Assembly: GCA_905199135.1 (NCBI GenBank)
Contig: CAJKFC010000026.1
Coordinates: 1-20,198 of the forward strand
DNA length: 20,198 bases
Reading direction: 5' to 3'
Origin: an uncultured Eubacteriales bacterium
GTDB taxonomy: Bacteria > Bacillota > Clostridia > Oscillospirales > Butyricicoccaceae
In this document: piece by piece, positions 1 to 6,562 of the stretch
Layout of the letters: each line of letters begins with the position of its first letter
How positions within the stretch are numbered: the stretch's first letter is position 1
The notes under the pieces: model-generated
Told to the model about the DNA's origin: nothing
Seen by the model: only the letters and a program-made list of their open reading frames with translations
Database searches by the model: none
Position numbers and translations under genes: made by a program

Positions 1-956
1 CGGCCACTTCGTCGGGCATGGGAGCCATATCGGCGGCCTTTTGGACGGCATGCAAAGCGGGCGACCACATCGTGGCCGACGGAACCCTTTACGGCTGTAC
101 CTATGCATTTTTGGCTCACGGCATATCGAGATACGGCGTCGAGGTGGATTTTGTGGACACCTCGGACATAGAACAGCTCAAAAAGGCACTGAAACCCAAC
201 ACGAGGGTGGTGTATCTCGAGACCCCCGCAAATCCCAATCTCAAGATAACCGACATCGAGCTTGCGGCCAAAACCGTCCACGACTACAACAGGGACATAA
301 TGGTGATATGCGACAACACCTTTGCCACGCCGTATCTGCAAAATCCCATAGAGCTGGGCTGTGATGCGGTGGTACATTCGGCCACCAAATATTTAAACGG
401 CCACGGAGATGTGATAGCGGGCTTTGTGGCGGGTTCAAAAGAGTTTATAAATGATGTCAGACTTTTCGGAATAAAAGATATGACGGGATCAGTTTTGGGG
501 CCATTCGAGGCTTTTCTGATACTCAGAGGCCTTAAAACCCTCGAGATACGCATGGACAGACACTGTCAGTCGGCCGAAAAGATAGCGGAATTCCTGAAAA
601 ATCATCCCGCTGTCGAAAAGGTGTACTTCCCCGGGCTTGAGAGCCATGAGGGACATGAAATAGCGAAAAAGCAGATGAAAAAATTCGGCGCCATGATAAG
701 CTTTGAGGTAAAGGGCGGCAGGGAAAACGGCGAAAAACTCTTGGATTCCCTAAAACTCTGCACTCTGGCAGTGAGTCTGGGCGACGCCGAAACGCTGATA
801 GAGCACCCCGCCAGCATGACACATTCCCCATACACCACCGAGGAGTTAAAGGAGTTCGGCATTTCCGAAGGTCTTGTCAGGCTGTCTGTCGGCCTTGAAA
901 ACTGGGAAGACATAGCCGAGGATTTAAAGGAAGGGCTTGACAGGCTGAAATACTGA
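1..956 (+). CDS. Methionine gamma-lyase, C-terminal part (5' end outside window)
   Basis: PLP-dependent enzyme of the Cys/Met metabolism family. It probably cleaves L-methionine to methanethiol, 2-oxobutyrate and ammonia in the cytoplasm. The reading frame is open from base 3 to the stop at 954-956, giving 317 residues of a family usually near 400, so about 80 N-terminal residues lie off the left edge. The ATG at 18 is internal, since in-frame codons before it (ATSSG) already match the family. Visible motifs are LYGCT, whose Cys matches the active-site Cys that separates methionine gamma-lyases from cystathionine lyases and synthases; HSATKYLNGHGD with the PLP-binding Lys; and SLGDAETLIEHPASMTH and GLVRLSVGLE near the C-terminus. 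A small membrane-anchored gene follows after 14 nt, probably in the same transcript. Family assignment is firm; methionine rather than cystathionine as substrate is inferred from the LYGC Cys. Confidence 0.9.
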   Translation, partial: ATSSGMGAISAAFWTACKAGDHIVADGTLYGCTYAFLAHGISRYGVEVDFVDTSDIEQLKKALKPNTRVVYLETPANPNLKITDIELAAKTVHDYNRDIMVICDNTFATPYLQNPIELGCDAVVHSATKYLNGHGDVIAGFVAGSKEFINDVRLFGIKDMTGSVLGPFEAFLILRGLKTLEIRMDRHCQSAEKIAEFLKNHPAVEKVYFPGLESHEGHEIAKKQMKKFGAMISFEVKGGRENGEKLLDSLKLCTLAVSLGDAETLIEHPASMTHSPYTTEELKEFGISEGLVRLSVGLENWEDIAEDLKEGLDRLKY

Positions 957-970
957 AAAAGGTGAGAAAA

Positions 971-1423
971 ATGAGAAAGACTAAAGACAAAAGACGGTTT
1001 CTGCTCTATGCCGCCGCAGTTTTAGCGGTTTTCGCCGTGCTGGGAGTGACGGTTTTGAGAAGTTATGAGGATAAGATATACAGCTTCGTCCTCGAAAACA
1101 GGGAAGGTCTCGAAGCGGAAACGCTGAAGATACTCGGCGGACAAAAAGACTCTGACAGCTTTAAAGGCGTGGAGATAGAGGGAGTTTACGGCGGAAAAAA
1201 CAACATCGTGCAGTTCTTTTACGGCGGATTCGGCATAATCCCATCGGCCAAATATTACGGCTTCTACTACTCGGAAAACGATGTTCCTGCCGCCTATCAA
1301 AACTGTGATTATGAGCTTGCAAAAACAGGAGAAAACAGCTGGGAGTGGAGCGACGGCACCGACAACGGCGGAATTACAAAGAGGATAACCGACAACTGGT
1401 TTTATTATGAGGCTTGGTTTTAA
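971..1423 (+). CDS. Hypothetical membrane-anchored extracellular protein
   Basis: I do not recognise this 150-residue protein. It has a short basic N-terminus (KTKDKRR) followed by one hydrophobic segment at about residues 11-28, then a soluble domain rich in Tyr, Gly and Asn with several aromatic patches (YYGFYY, NWFYYEAWF at the C-terminus). This fits a single-pass or signal-anchored protein facing outside. A GTG lies in frame at 962, but it sits inside the AGGTGA ribosome binding site, so the ATG at 971, about 6 nt downstream of that site, is the better start. It follows the methionine gamma-lyase by 14 nt and precedes another small membrane protein by 39 nt. No function is proposed. Confidence 0.7.
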   Translation: MRKTKDKRRFLLYAAAVLAVFAVLGVTVLRSYEDKIYSFVLENREGLEAETLKILGGQKDSDSFKGVEIEGVYGGKNNIVQFFYGGFGIIPSAKYYGFYYSENDVPAAYQNCDYELAKTGENSWEWSDGTDNGGITKRITDNWFYYEAWF

Positions 1424-1462
1424 ATAAAAAGCTCTCGCTGAGACAGAAAGGGGCGTAAGTAT

Positions 1463-1771
1463 ATGTTTGACATTTGGATAGGGGATGTGGAAATCACCAC
1501 TCTTGTGCTGATTTTCTCTGTTGCCGTGCTTTTGCCGATACAGCTGCTGCTCTGTTTCAAAGTGAGAAGTAAAGCGGCCCGTCTGCTGCCGATTTCAGTG
1601 CTTTTCATATCGGCAGTTGTGTCCGCCGCAGTCATGGGGTGGAAAAGTCTCGGCTATGTATTCCTTGCCATTTTCACAGGCTTTATGTCACTCATATGTG
1701 TCATAGGATGGGGGATATGGGCAGTTGTCAAACTTGCGAAAAAGAAAAGTAACGGAAAACCGACGGCGTGA
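1463..1771 (+). CDS. Small integral membrane protein, unknown function
   Basis: A 102-residue hydrophobic protein with three likely membrane segments at about residues 10-32, 40-58 and 64-92, ending in a basic, charged tail (KLAKKKSNGKPTA). An AAAGGGG ribosome binding site lies about 10 nt before the ATG. It is the last gene before the bidirectional terminator at about 1790-1817, so it probably ends the transcript that includes the methionine gamma-lyase. I see no family signature, and the topology is judged by eye. Confidence 0.65.
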   Translation: MFDIWIGDVEITTLVLIFSVAVLLPIQLLLCFKVRSKAARLLPISVLFISAVVSAAVMGWKSLGYVFLAIFTGFMSLICVIGWGIWAVVKLAKKKSNGKPTA

Positions 1772-1789
1772 ACAGATGTTTGCAATATA

Positions 1790-1817
1790 AAAAAAGCTCC
1801 CATGGGGAGCTTTTTTT
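1790..1817. terminator. Bidirectional intrinsic terminator
   Basis: Stem GCTCCC (1796-1801), three-base loop ATG, then GGGAGC (1805-1810), flanked by an A-run on the left (1790-1795) and a T-run on the right (1811-1817). It therefore works on both strands between convergent genes. The stop codon of the minus-strand ferredoxin gene (1816-1818) lies inside the T-run. Confidence 0.88.
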
Positions 1818-2505
1818 AAACGATAATTCGTCCGTCTGTGGAAATGGTAACCACCTGCCACGGAATGAATTTTCCGCTGTCTTTGAGGGCAGCTATGGCG
1901 GCGTTTTCAAGACCTTTGCAGCAGGGCACCTCCATGCGTACCACGGTGACGCTCTTTATGTCGTTGTTTTTTATTATTTCGGTGAGCTTTTCCGAGTAGT
2001 CGACGCTGTCCAGCTTGGGGCAGCCGATGAGGGTGATGTGACTCTTTATAAATTTCTCATGAAAGGCGGCAAAGGCGTATGCCGAGCAGTCGGCGGCGAT
2101 CAAAAGCTTTGCTCCGTCAAAGTAAGGAGCATTTATCGGGGCAAGCTTTATCTGCACGGGCCACTGGCGCAGCATGCTGTGAGATTCATGGGTTTCAGAG
2201 CGGGGTTCTTCGGCAGGGCGTGATATGGCCTTTGCCATAGAGCCGGGGCAGACAAAGGGCTTTTTGGCCTTGGCCATGTTGGCTTTTACGGCCGCCTCGT
2301 CATAGGCAGCGGCTTCGCGCTCCACAAAGCGTATTGCTCCTGTGGGGCAGGTGGGCAGACAGTCGCCGAGACCGTCGCAGTAGTCGTCACGCAAAAGCTT
2401 TGCCTTGCCGTCTACCATTCCTATGGCTCCCTCGTGGCAGGCGGCGGCGCATTTGCCGCAGCCGTTGCACTTTTCCTCATCTATCTCTATAATTCTTCTT
2501 ACCAT
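1816..2505 (-). CDS. 4Fe-4S ferredoxin-domain protein paired with Crp regulator
   Basis: A 229-residue cytoplasmic iron-sulfur protein. The N-terminus carries one complete 4Fe-4S motif (C13, C16, C19, C23) and a second in which Leu replaces the second Cys (C43, L46, C49, C53 in CDGLGDC). After a linker containing a CPG (C86) comes a C-terminal domain with conserved-looking cysteines: ADC (C140), GCPKLD (C162) and EVPCC (C195, C196). From memory of the family, this architecture is common in clostridia next to Crp/Fnr regulators, sometimes near hybrid-cluster protein genes. A redox or nitrosative-stress role is likely but not shown here. The start is well set: GAGGAGG lies about 8 nt upstream. 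It is divergent from the Crp gene with 96 nt between them, and its stop overlaps the bidirectional terminator. Confidence 0.82.
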   Translation of the reverse strand: MVRRIIEIDEEKCNGCGKCAAACHEGAIGMVDGKAKLLRDDYCDGLGDCLPTCPTGAIRFVEREAAAYDEAAVKANMAKAKKPFVCPGSMAKAISRPAEEPRSETHESHSMLRQWPVQIKLAPINAPYFDGAKLLIAADCSAYAFAAFHEKFIKSHITLIGCPKLDSVDYSEKLTEIIKNNDIKSVTVVRMEVPCCKGLENAAIAALKDSGKFIPWQVVTISTDGRIIV

Positions 2506-2529
2506 AAAACTTTCCTCCTCGGTTCGTAT

Positions 2530-2558
2530 TTGACTTTACAATGAGAGTATAATATAAT
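2530..2558 (+). promoter_or_regulatory. Sigma-A type promoter of the Crp-family gene
   Basis: TTGACT (2530-2535), a 17-nt spacer, then TATAAT (2553-2558). A second TATAAT overlaps at 2548-2553. The predicted start of transcription is near 2565, about 37 nt before the ATG. Spacing and both boxes are close to consensus. Confidence 0.8.
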
Positions 2559-2572
2559 AGTGCTCAAAAGTA

Positions 2573-2588
2573 TGTTGTTTTAACAACA
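2573..2588. promoter_or_regulatory. Inverted repeat, candidate Crp-family operator
   Basis: TGTTGTT (2573-2579), two T residues, then AACAACA (2582-2588): perfect 7-bp arms. It lies just downstream of the predicted transcription start of the Crp gene and ends a few bases before its AAGGAG ribosome binding site, where a bound dimer would block transcription. Autorepression by the adjacent Crp protein is inferred. The site could also act on the divergent ferredoxin gene. Confidence 0.55.
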
Positions 2589-2601
2589 AAAAGGAGATTT
2601 T

Positions 2602-3264
2602 ATGGATTTTTCTTTTTTGGCGGACACTCCGCTTTTTAAAAATGTATCTCAAAAAGACGCTGAAAAAATGTTCATTTGTCTTGGCGCGTTCTGCAAAAAA
2701 TACCAGAAAGGCAATGTCATATACGGCGAGGGTCAGAAGACTCACAATATCGGCCTTGTGCTGTCGGGAAGCGTGAATATAGAGAGGGGAGATGTGTGGG
2801 GAAATACCGACATTTTAGGCCATTTCGGCAAGGGACAGATTTTTGCCGAGACCTACGCATTTCTGCCCGATGTGCCTTTGTCGGTAAATGTGACGGCGGC
2901 AGACGATACCGAGGTGATGTTTATAGATGCTTCAAAGCTTATGACAAGCTGCCGCGAGACATGCGAATGTCACAGCGCCGTCATCAAAAATCTCCTTGCC
3001 CTCACGGCCGAGAAAAATCTCCATCTGTCCGACAAGATATTCTACACTTCTCACAAGACGATAAGAGGAAGGCTCATGGCTTATCTGTCCCGCCAGGCGT
3101 CGGTAAACGGGGATATGAGCTTCACAATTCCCTTTGACAGACAGCAGCTGGCCGATTATCTCGGCGTCGACAGGAGCGCTCTGTCGGCCGAGCTTTCGAA
3201 GATGAGAAAAGACGGAATACTGACATACAGAAAAAACTTTTTTTCAATTAAGGAGACAAAATAA
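2602..3264 (+). CDS. Crp/Fnr family transcriptional regulator
   Basis: A 220-residue regulator of usual length. Residues about 8-115 form the cyclic-nucleotide-binding-like beta-roll (YGEGQKTHNIGLVLSGSV). The dimerisation helix follows at about 125-150, and the C-terminal helix-turn-helix at about 178-207 contains DRQQLADYLGVDRSALSAEL. The classical cAMP-binding Arg/Ser set is not evident. A cysteine cluster (C117, C121, C123, then H124) sits just before the dimerisation helix, and C26 and C31 lie near the N-terminus; the C-x3-C pair recurs, as I recall, in clostridial relatives and might sense redox state or bind a cofactor. AAAGGAG lies about 8 nt before the ATG. It is divergent from the ferredoxin-domain gene, with the palindrome at 2573-2588 as its likely operator. 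Confidence 0.9.
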   Translation: MDFSFLADTPLFKNVSQKDAEKMFICLGAFCKKYQKGNVIYGEGQKTHNIGLVLSGSVNIERGDVWGNTDILGHFGKGQIFAETYAFLPDVPLSVNVTAADDTEVMFIDASKLMTSCRETCECHSAVIKNLLALTAEKNLHLSDKIFYTSHKTIRGRLMAYLSRQASVNGDMSFTIPFDRQQLADYLGVDRSALSAELSKMRKDGILTYRKNFFSIKETK

Positions 3265-3293
3265 AAGAGACCCAGAGGTCTCTTTTATTTTTT
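3261..3293. terminator. Bidirectional intrinsic terminator
   Basis: A 12-bp perfect stem (3261-3272 with 3277-3288) around a CAGA loop, followed by TTTTTT. The stop codons of both convergent genes (3262-3264 plus, 3285-3287 minus) lie inside the hairpin. It ends the Crp transcript and that of the unknown gene on the other strand. Confidence 0.9.
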
Positions 3294-4259
3294 GACACTC
3301 ATAATATCTGACAGAGCCTTTATATCCTCTTGGGATATGATCTCGCTGCAGCGGTTGCCGTATCCGTACAGGTTGCCGACAACAGGGTCGAATATCCAGT
3401 CGTCGATTATTTCACCGTTTTTAAGCTTTATAGTTATATGGGAGTCGCTGCCTTTATTGAGCTCTTCTTTGGACAATTCCGACACAATATCCTTGCGCAG
3501 CTCGGATTTGCCGTAAAAACTTTCCATGCCGTAGAACTTTATTTCAGAGATAATATCATAGATTTTATCTATCTCCCGTCTTTCGGACGATGTGTATTCG
3601 TCGCCGTAGGTATTGGGATATTCGGCAGATATTGGAGGGGAAAATTCGATTGACTCAATGTCTTCAGCGGAAGATGCTCCGTATATCAGAGACAGCATTT
3701 CACCGAGAGTATACGGAGAAGTATCGGCATTTTTTATATATTTTTCGGCATTGGCTATGATATTCTTTTTCTGTTTTTCATACAGCTGCCGGCTTTCCTC
3801 GGGCATTCGGCTTTCATCGACACATTCGGATATATCAAAATCATAAAATTTCCAAACGGCGCGAGTGCCGCTTTTGCTCTTTGATATGAGATATTTTAAA
3901 TCGTCGCGCCCTGAGGGATAATACCAGCTGAGAGTGTAGTCTCCGTTTTCGTCAGAATAACTCATTTCACAGTATTTTTCGCCTGTATATCGTGACAGAG
4001 AACGGAGGGTATATGTCTTACCGTTGTCTCTGTTTATCATTGAGGAGCCATCGGAAAGCTCGAGAGTGTAATTTGCAATCCTGTTGCCTACTTTGACCTC
4101 AGTGCTTATGCGAACATCAGCGCCGCCCGCTTTAGATGACAGAAGTTCGTAAAGCTCGTGCTTTTCGGCCTTGGGTATGAAAAAGTCTTTGCAAAAAATA
4201 AAAAGAAATACAAGAGCGGTCAGTACAACGGCAAGTGTAATTGGCTTCTTTTTAAACAT
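3285..4259 (-). CDS. Hypothetical membrane-anchored extracellular protein
   Basis: I do not recognise this 324-residue protein. The N-terminus (MFKKKP, then a hydrophobic stretch at about residues 8-25, with no lipobox) is a signal anchor. The rest is soluble, charged and rich in Ser, Tyr, Glu and Asp, with short segments that read like alternating beta strands (TLELSDGSSMINRD, YTLSWYYPSG) and a closing KLKNGEIIDDWIFDP region. A surface-exposed protein is likely; function is unknown. AGGGGG lies about 5 nt before the ATG. It is monocistronic, with its own promoter at 4292-4320 and the shared terminator at 3261-3293. Confidence 0.75.
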   Translation of the reverse strand: MFKKKPITLAVVLTALVFLFIFCKDFFIPKAEKHELYELLSSKAGGADVRISTEVKVGNRIANYTLELSDGSSMINRDNGKTYTLRSLSRYTGEKYCEMSYSDENGDYTLSWYYPSGRDDLKYLISKSKSGTRAVWKFYDFDISECVDESRMPEESRQLYEKQKKNIIANAEKYIKNADTSPYTLGEMLSLIYGASSAEDIESIEFSPPISAEYPNTYGDEYTSSERREIDKIYDIISEIKFYGMESFYGKSELRKDIVSELSKEELNKGSDSHITIKLKNGEIIDDWIFDPVVGNLYGYGNRCSEIISQEDIKALSDIMSVKK

Positions 4260-4291
4260 GATAACCCCCTATAATACTATATTATAAATAC

Positions 4292-4320
4292 AGTATAACA
4301 TATTTAAGGCAAAAGTACAA
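4292..4320 (-). promoter_or_regulatory. Promoter of the unknown gene ending at 3285
   Basis: On the minus strand: TTGTAC (4320-4315), a 17-nt spacer, TATACT (4297-4292), preceded by TG to give an extended -10. The predicted transcription start is near 4285, about 26 nt before the ATG. Confidence 0.65.
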
Positions 4321-4337
4321 TATAAAAAACAAGCGGA

Positions 4338-4353
4338 ATACAAATATTTGTAT
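4338..4353. repeat. Perfect 16-bp AT-rich palindrome
   Basis: ATACAAAT followed by ATTTGTAT. It lies 24 nt beyond the stop of the minus-strand methyltransferase gene and is followed on that strand by a T-rich stretch (4325-4334), so it may be a weak terminator for the yloU-fakA operon. No GC-rich hairpin is present in this interval. It could instead be a regulator site upstream of the promoter at 4292-4320. Confidence 0.5.
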
Positions 4354-4376
4354 GCCATTTGCACAATTATTTTGGT

Positions 4377-5720
4377 TTAATTGCAGCGTGAAAGCAACAT
4401 AACCGTCTCGACATGGGATGTTCTCGGGAACATATCAAAGGCGGCGATTTTTTCAAATTTATAGCCTGCTTCGCAGAAAAGTTTGACATCTCTTGACATT
4501 GTTGAACAGTCGCAGCTGACATAGACGATCTTTTTGGGGGAGAGGGAGAGGACGGCGTTTACCGCCTTTTGGTCGAGACCTTTTCTGGGCGGGTCGACGC
4601 ATATTACATCCGGTCTGACATTCTGTTTCAAAAGCTTTTCTGCGCCTGTACCTGCGTCGGCGCACATGAAGCTTACATTCTCTATCCCGTTGACCTTGGC
4701 GCTGAAAGCGGCGTTTTCTATGGCCTCGGGTACTATTTCGATTCCGTAGGCGAATTTTGCCTTTTTGGCCATGTGCAGGGTGATAGTGCCCATTCCGCAG
4801 TACAAATCCAGCAGCGTTTCGCTGCCTGTGAGACCTGCGAACTCCAAAGCCTTGTCATAGAGCCTTTCGGTCTGGTCGTGGTTTATTTGATAGAAGGCGA
4901 GGGGAGATATCTCAAATACATTTCCGCACAGCTCGTCTCTCAAAAAGCCGTCACCGAAAATCGTAACGCAGTCCTTGCCCAAAACCACATTGGTAGACGC
5001 CCTGTGGATATTGAGAACAACAGAGCTGACGGAGGGAAAAGACGATGTAACCTCTTTGATAAACTCATCTTTTCTGGGGATTCCGCCGCCGTTTATAACG
5101 AGGCAGAGCTGCATATTTTTTGCCGATGTTCTTATGTATATATGTCTTAAAAGTCCCTTGCCAGATATTTCATCATATACAGACAGGCCGTGCCTGCGCC
5201 AAAAATCGCAGACAAACAGAGATAAGCGGTTGGCCTCGTCTTTCTGCAAAAGACAGTCGTCCATAGGCACAATATCGTGGCTTCTGGCGCGGTAAAATCC
5301 AGTGACAATCTCGCCTTTTTGCTTTTTTACGGGATACTGAGCCTTATTTCTGTAATGAGATACGGAAGGGCTGCCGAAGATTTGGCAGTCGGTGTCTATT
5401 CCACCGATTCTCTTCATGGCGGAAATGACCTTGTCCTTTTTGAAAAAAAGCTCCTCATCATAAGTCATGTGATGGAGGTCACAGCCTCCGCACAGAGGAA
5501 AGTGGGGGCAGAGAGGAGATATTCTGTGCTCCGAGGGCTTTATAAGCTTTTCCACTATGCCGTAGCAAAAGTTTTTAAGCACCTTTACAACACGAATAAG
5601 GCAGACATCCCCTCGGACGCTGCCTTTTACGAAATATATTACATTGTCTTTTTTGCATATTCCGAGACCGTCGGAATTATATCCTGTGATTTCCCCTTCG
5701 AAAATCTGATTTTTTTCCAT
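4377..5720 (-). CDS. rlmD: 23S rRNA (uracil-C5)-methyltransferase, RlmD/TrmA family
   Basis: A 447-residue SAM-dependent RNA methyltransferase that makes 5-methyluridine, most likely in 23S rRNA. Gram-positive members such as RlmCD can modify two sites, so the exact target is uncertain. In order: a TRAM domain (about 1-60), a 4Fe-4S site with C71, C77, C80 and C156 (LCPHFPLCGGC), and a Rossmann methyltransferase domain with LDLYCGMGT (SAM binding), VDPPRKG and the catalytic Cys in YVSCDC (C403). The general base Glu lies in SHVETV near the C-terminus. All key residues are present and the length is usual. An AGGTGG ribosome binding site lies within the end of the preceding lipoprotein gene region, only 7 nt after its stop, so it is the last gene of the operon starting near 8711. 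Confidence 0.93.
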   Translation of the reverse strand: MEKNQIFEGEITGYNSDGLGICKKDNVIYFVKGSVRGDVCLIRVVKVLKNFCYGIVEKLIKPSEHRISPLCPHFPLCGGCDLHHMTYDEELFFKKDKVISAMKRIGGIDTDCQIFGSPSVSHYRNKAQYPVKKQKGEIVTGFYRARSHDIVPMDDCLLQKDEANRLSLFVCDFWRRHGLSVYDEISGKGLLRHIYIRTSAKNMQLCLVINGGGIPRKDEFIKEVTSSFPSVSSVVLNIHRASTNVVLGKDCVTIFGDGFLRDELCGNVFEISPLAFYQINHDQTERLYDKALEFAGLTGSETLLDLYCGMGTITLHMAKKAKFAYGIEIVPEAIENAAFSAKVNGIENVSFMCADAGTGAEKLLKQNVRPDVICVDPPRKGLDQKAVNAVLSLSPKKIVYVSCDCSTMSRDVKLFCEAGYKFEKIAAFDMFPRTSHVETVMLLSRCN

Positions 5721-5727
5721 ATTCCAC

Positions 5728-6552
5728 CTATTTCAAAATCTCTTTGAGGTCGCTGAAGGGAATGGCAAAATCTATTACGCCGATGTTGCCAGGAGCTATG
5801 TCATAGGGCTGATAGACGATAAAGAGGGTCTTTTCGCCGTCTTCATCGACAATATAGAAGTTGTCCTTGTTCAGAGTGGTTTCAAGGAGGGATTCGTAGT
5901 TGGTGTAAAGGTCTGTCTTCTCTTTGGCTTGTTCCTTTATAATGGGCAGAAGTTTTTTGAGATACAGCTCCTCATTTACGCTGAACAGGTCGGAAAGTGT
6001 AAGTTTGCCGCCTGTTTTCGCATCAAAATTATCACAGGCGAGAGTGGTGTGGGAGACGGCGCCTCCTGACGCCTCGTCGTAATCGCGGACGACGGAGACA
6101 TAGTTATCATCACTGCAGGCCACCCAAAAATCAGATCTTATGGAAAACTGATTGAAGATAGTGCCGTTGTCCTGGGTGAACTTGTAATTTTCACGGGCCA
6201 TCTCGGTAAACTCCCCGCGGAAATAGACGGTATTTTTCTCAAGAAGGTTGTCATAATAGGAGTTGATGTTCATAAGAGCTTCGCTGTCACCCTCGAAAGT
6301 GGGAAAACGAATTTCGGCGGCAGCCACTATTATATCGGAGCCGTCCTCCAAGAAGGTTTTTTCGCTGAGATTCTTAGAGGACACCTTGATTTCCGAGCTC
6401 TCGGTCTCCGAAGTGCTTTCAGCGGTGGTCGCAGTCGTTGTGGCGGCTGTGGTCTCCTCTGCGGCGGTGGTTTCGGTCTCCTTGCCGCTGCATCCCGAAA
6501 GAAGAATACAGGCGGCAAGAGTACAAAGCCAAAGTTTGGATTGCTTGTTCAT
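5728..6552 (-). CDS. Lipoprotein with RsiV-like DUF3298 domain
   Basis: A 274-residue secreted lipoprotein. The signal peptide ends in a lipobox LLSGC (Cys at about 21). It is followed by a low-complexity Thr/Ala/Glu/Ser linker (about 22-55), typical for tethering at the outer face of the membrane. The folded part (about 60-274) resembles the DUF4163/DUF3298 pair: a beta-rich first half with a YYDNLLEKN helix, then GGKLTLSDLF, and a C-terminal YQPYDIAPGNIGVIDFAIPF. Relatives include the extracellular part of the anti-sigma factor RsiV, which binds lysozyme, but no cytoplasmic anti-sigma domain is present, so ligand and role are unknown. It starts 10 nt after the fakA stop; its AGGT ribosome binding site begins within that TAG. 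Confidence 0.8.
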   Translation of the reverse strand: MNKQSKLWLCTLAACILLSGCSGKETETTAAEETTAATTTATTAESTSETESSEIKVSSKNLSEKTFLEDGSDIIVAAAEIRFPTFEGDSEALMNINSYYDNLLEKNTVYFRGEFTEMARENYKFTQDNGTIFNQFSIRSDFWVACSDDNYVSVVRDYDEASGGAVSHTTLACDNFDAKTGGKLTLSDLFSVNEELYLKKLLPIIKEQAKEKTDLYTNYESLLETTLNKDNFYIVDEDGEKTLFIVYQPYDIAPGNIGVIDFAIPFSDLKEILK

Positions 6553-6562
6553 AAAATTATAC

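Noticed and set aside
6377..6500. Low-complexity Thr/Ala/Glu repeat in the lipoprotein gene as a repeat element
   Set aside because: It is the flexible linker after the lipobox, coded with irregular codons; no true tandem DNA repeat is present.
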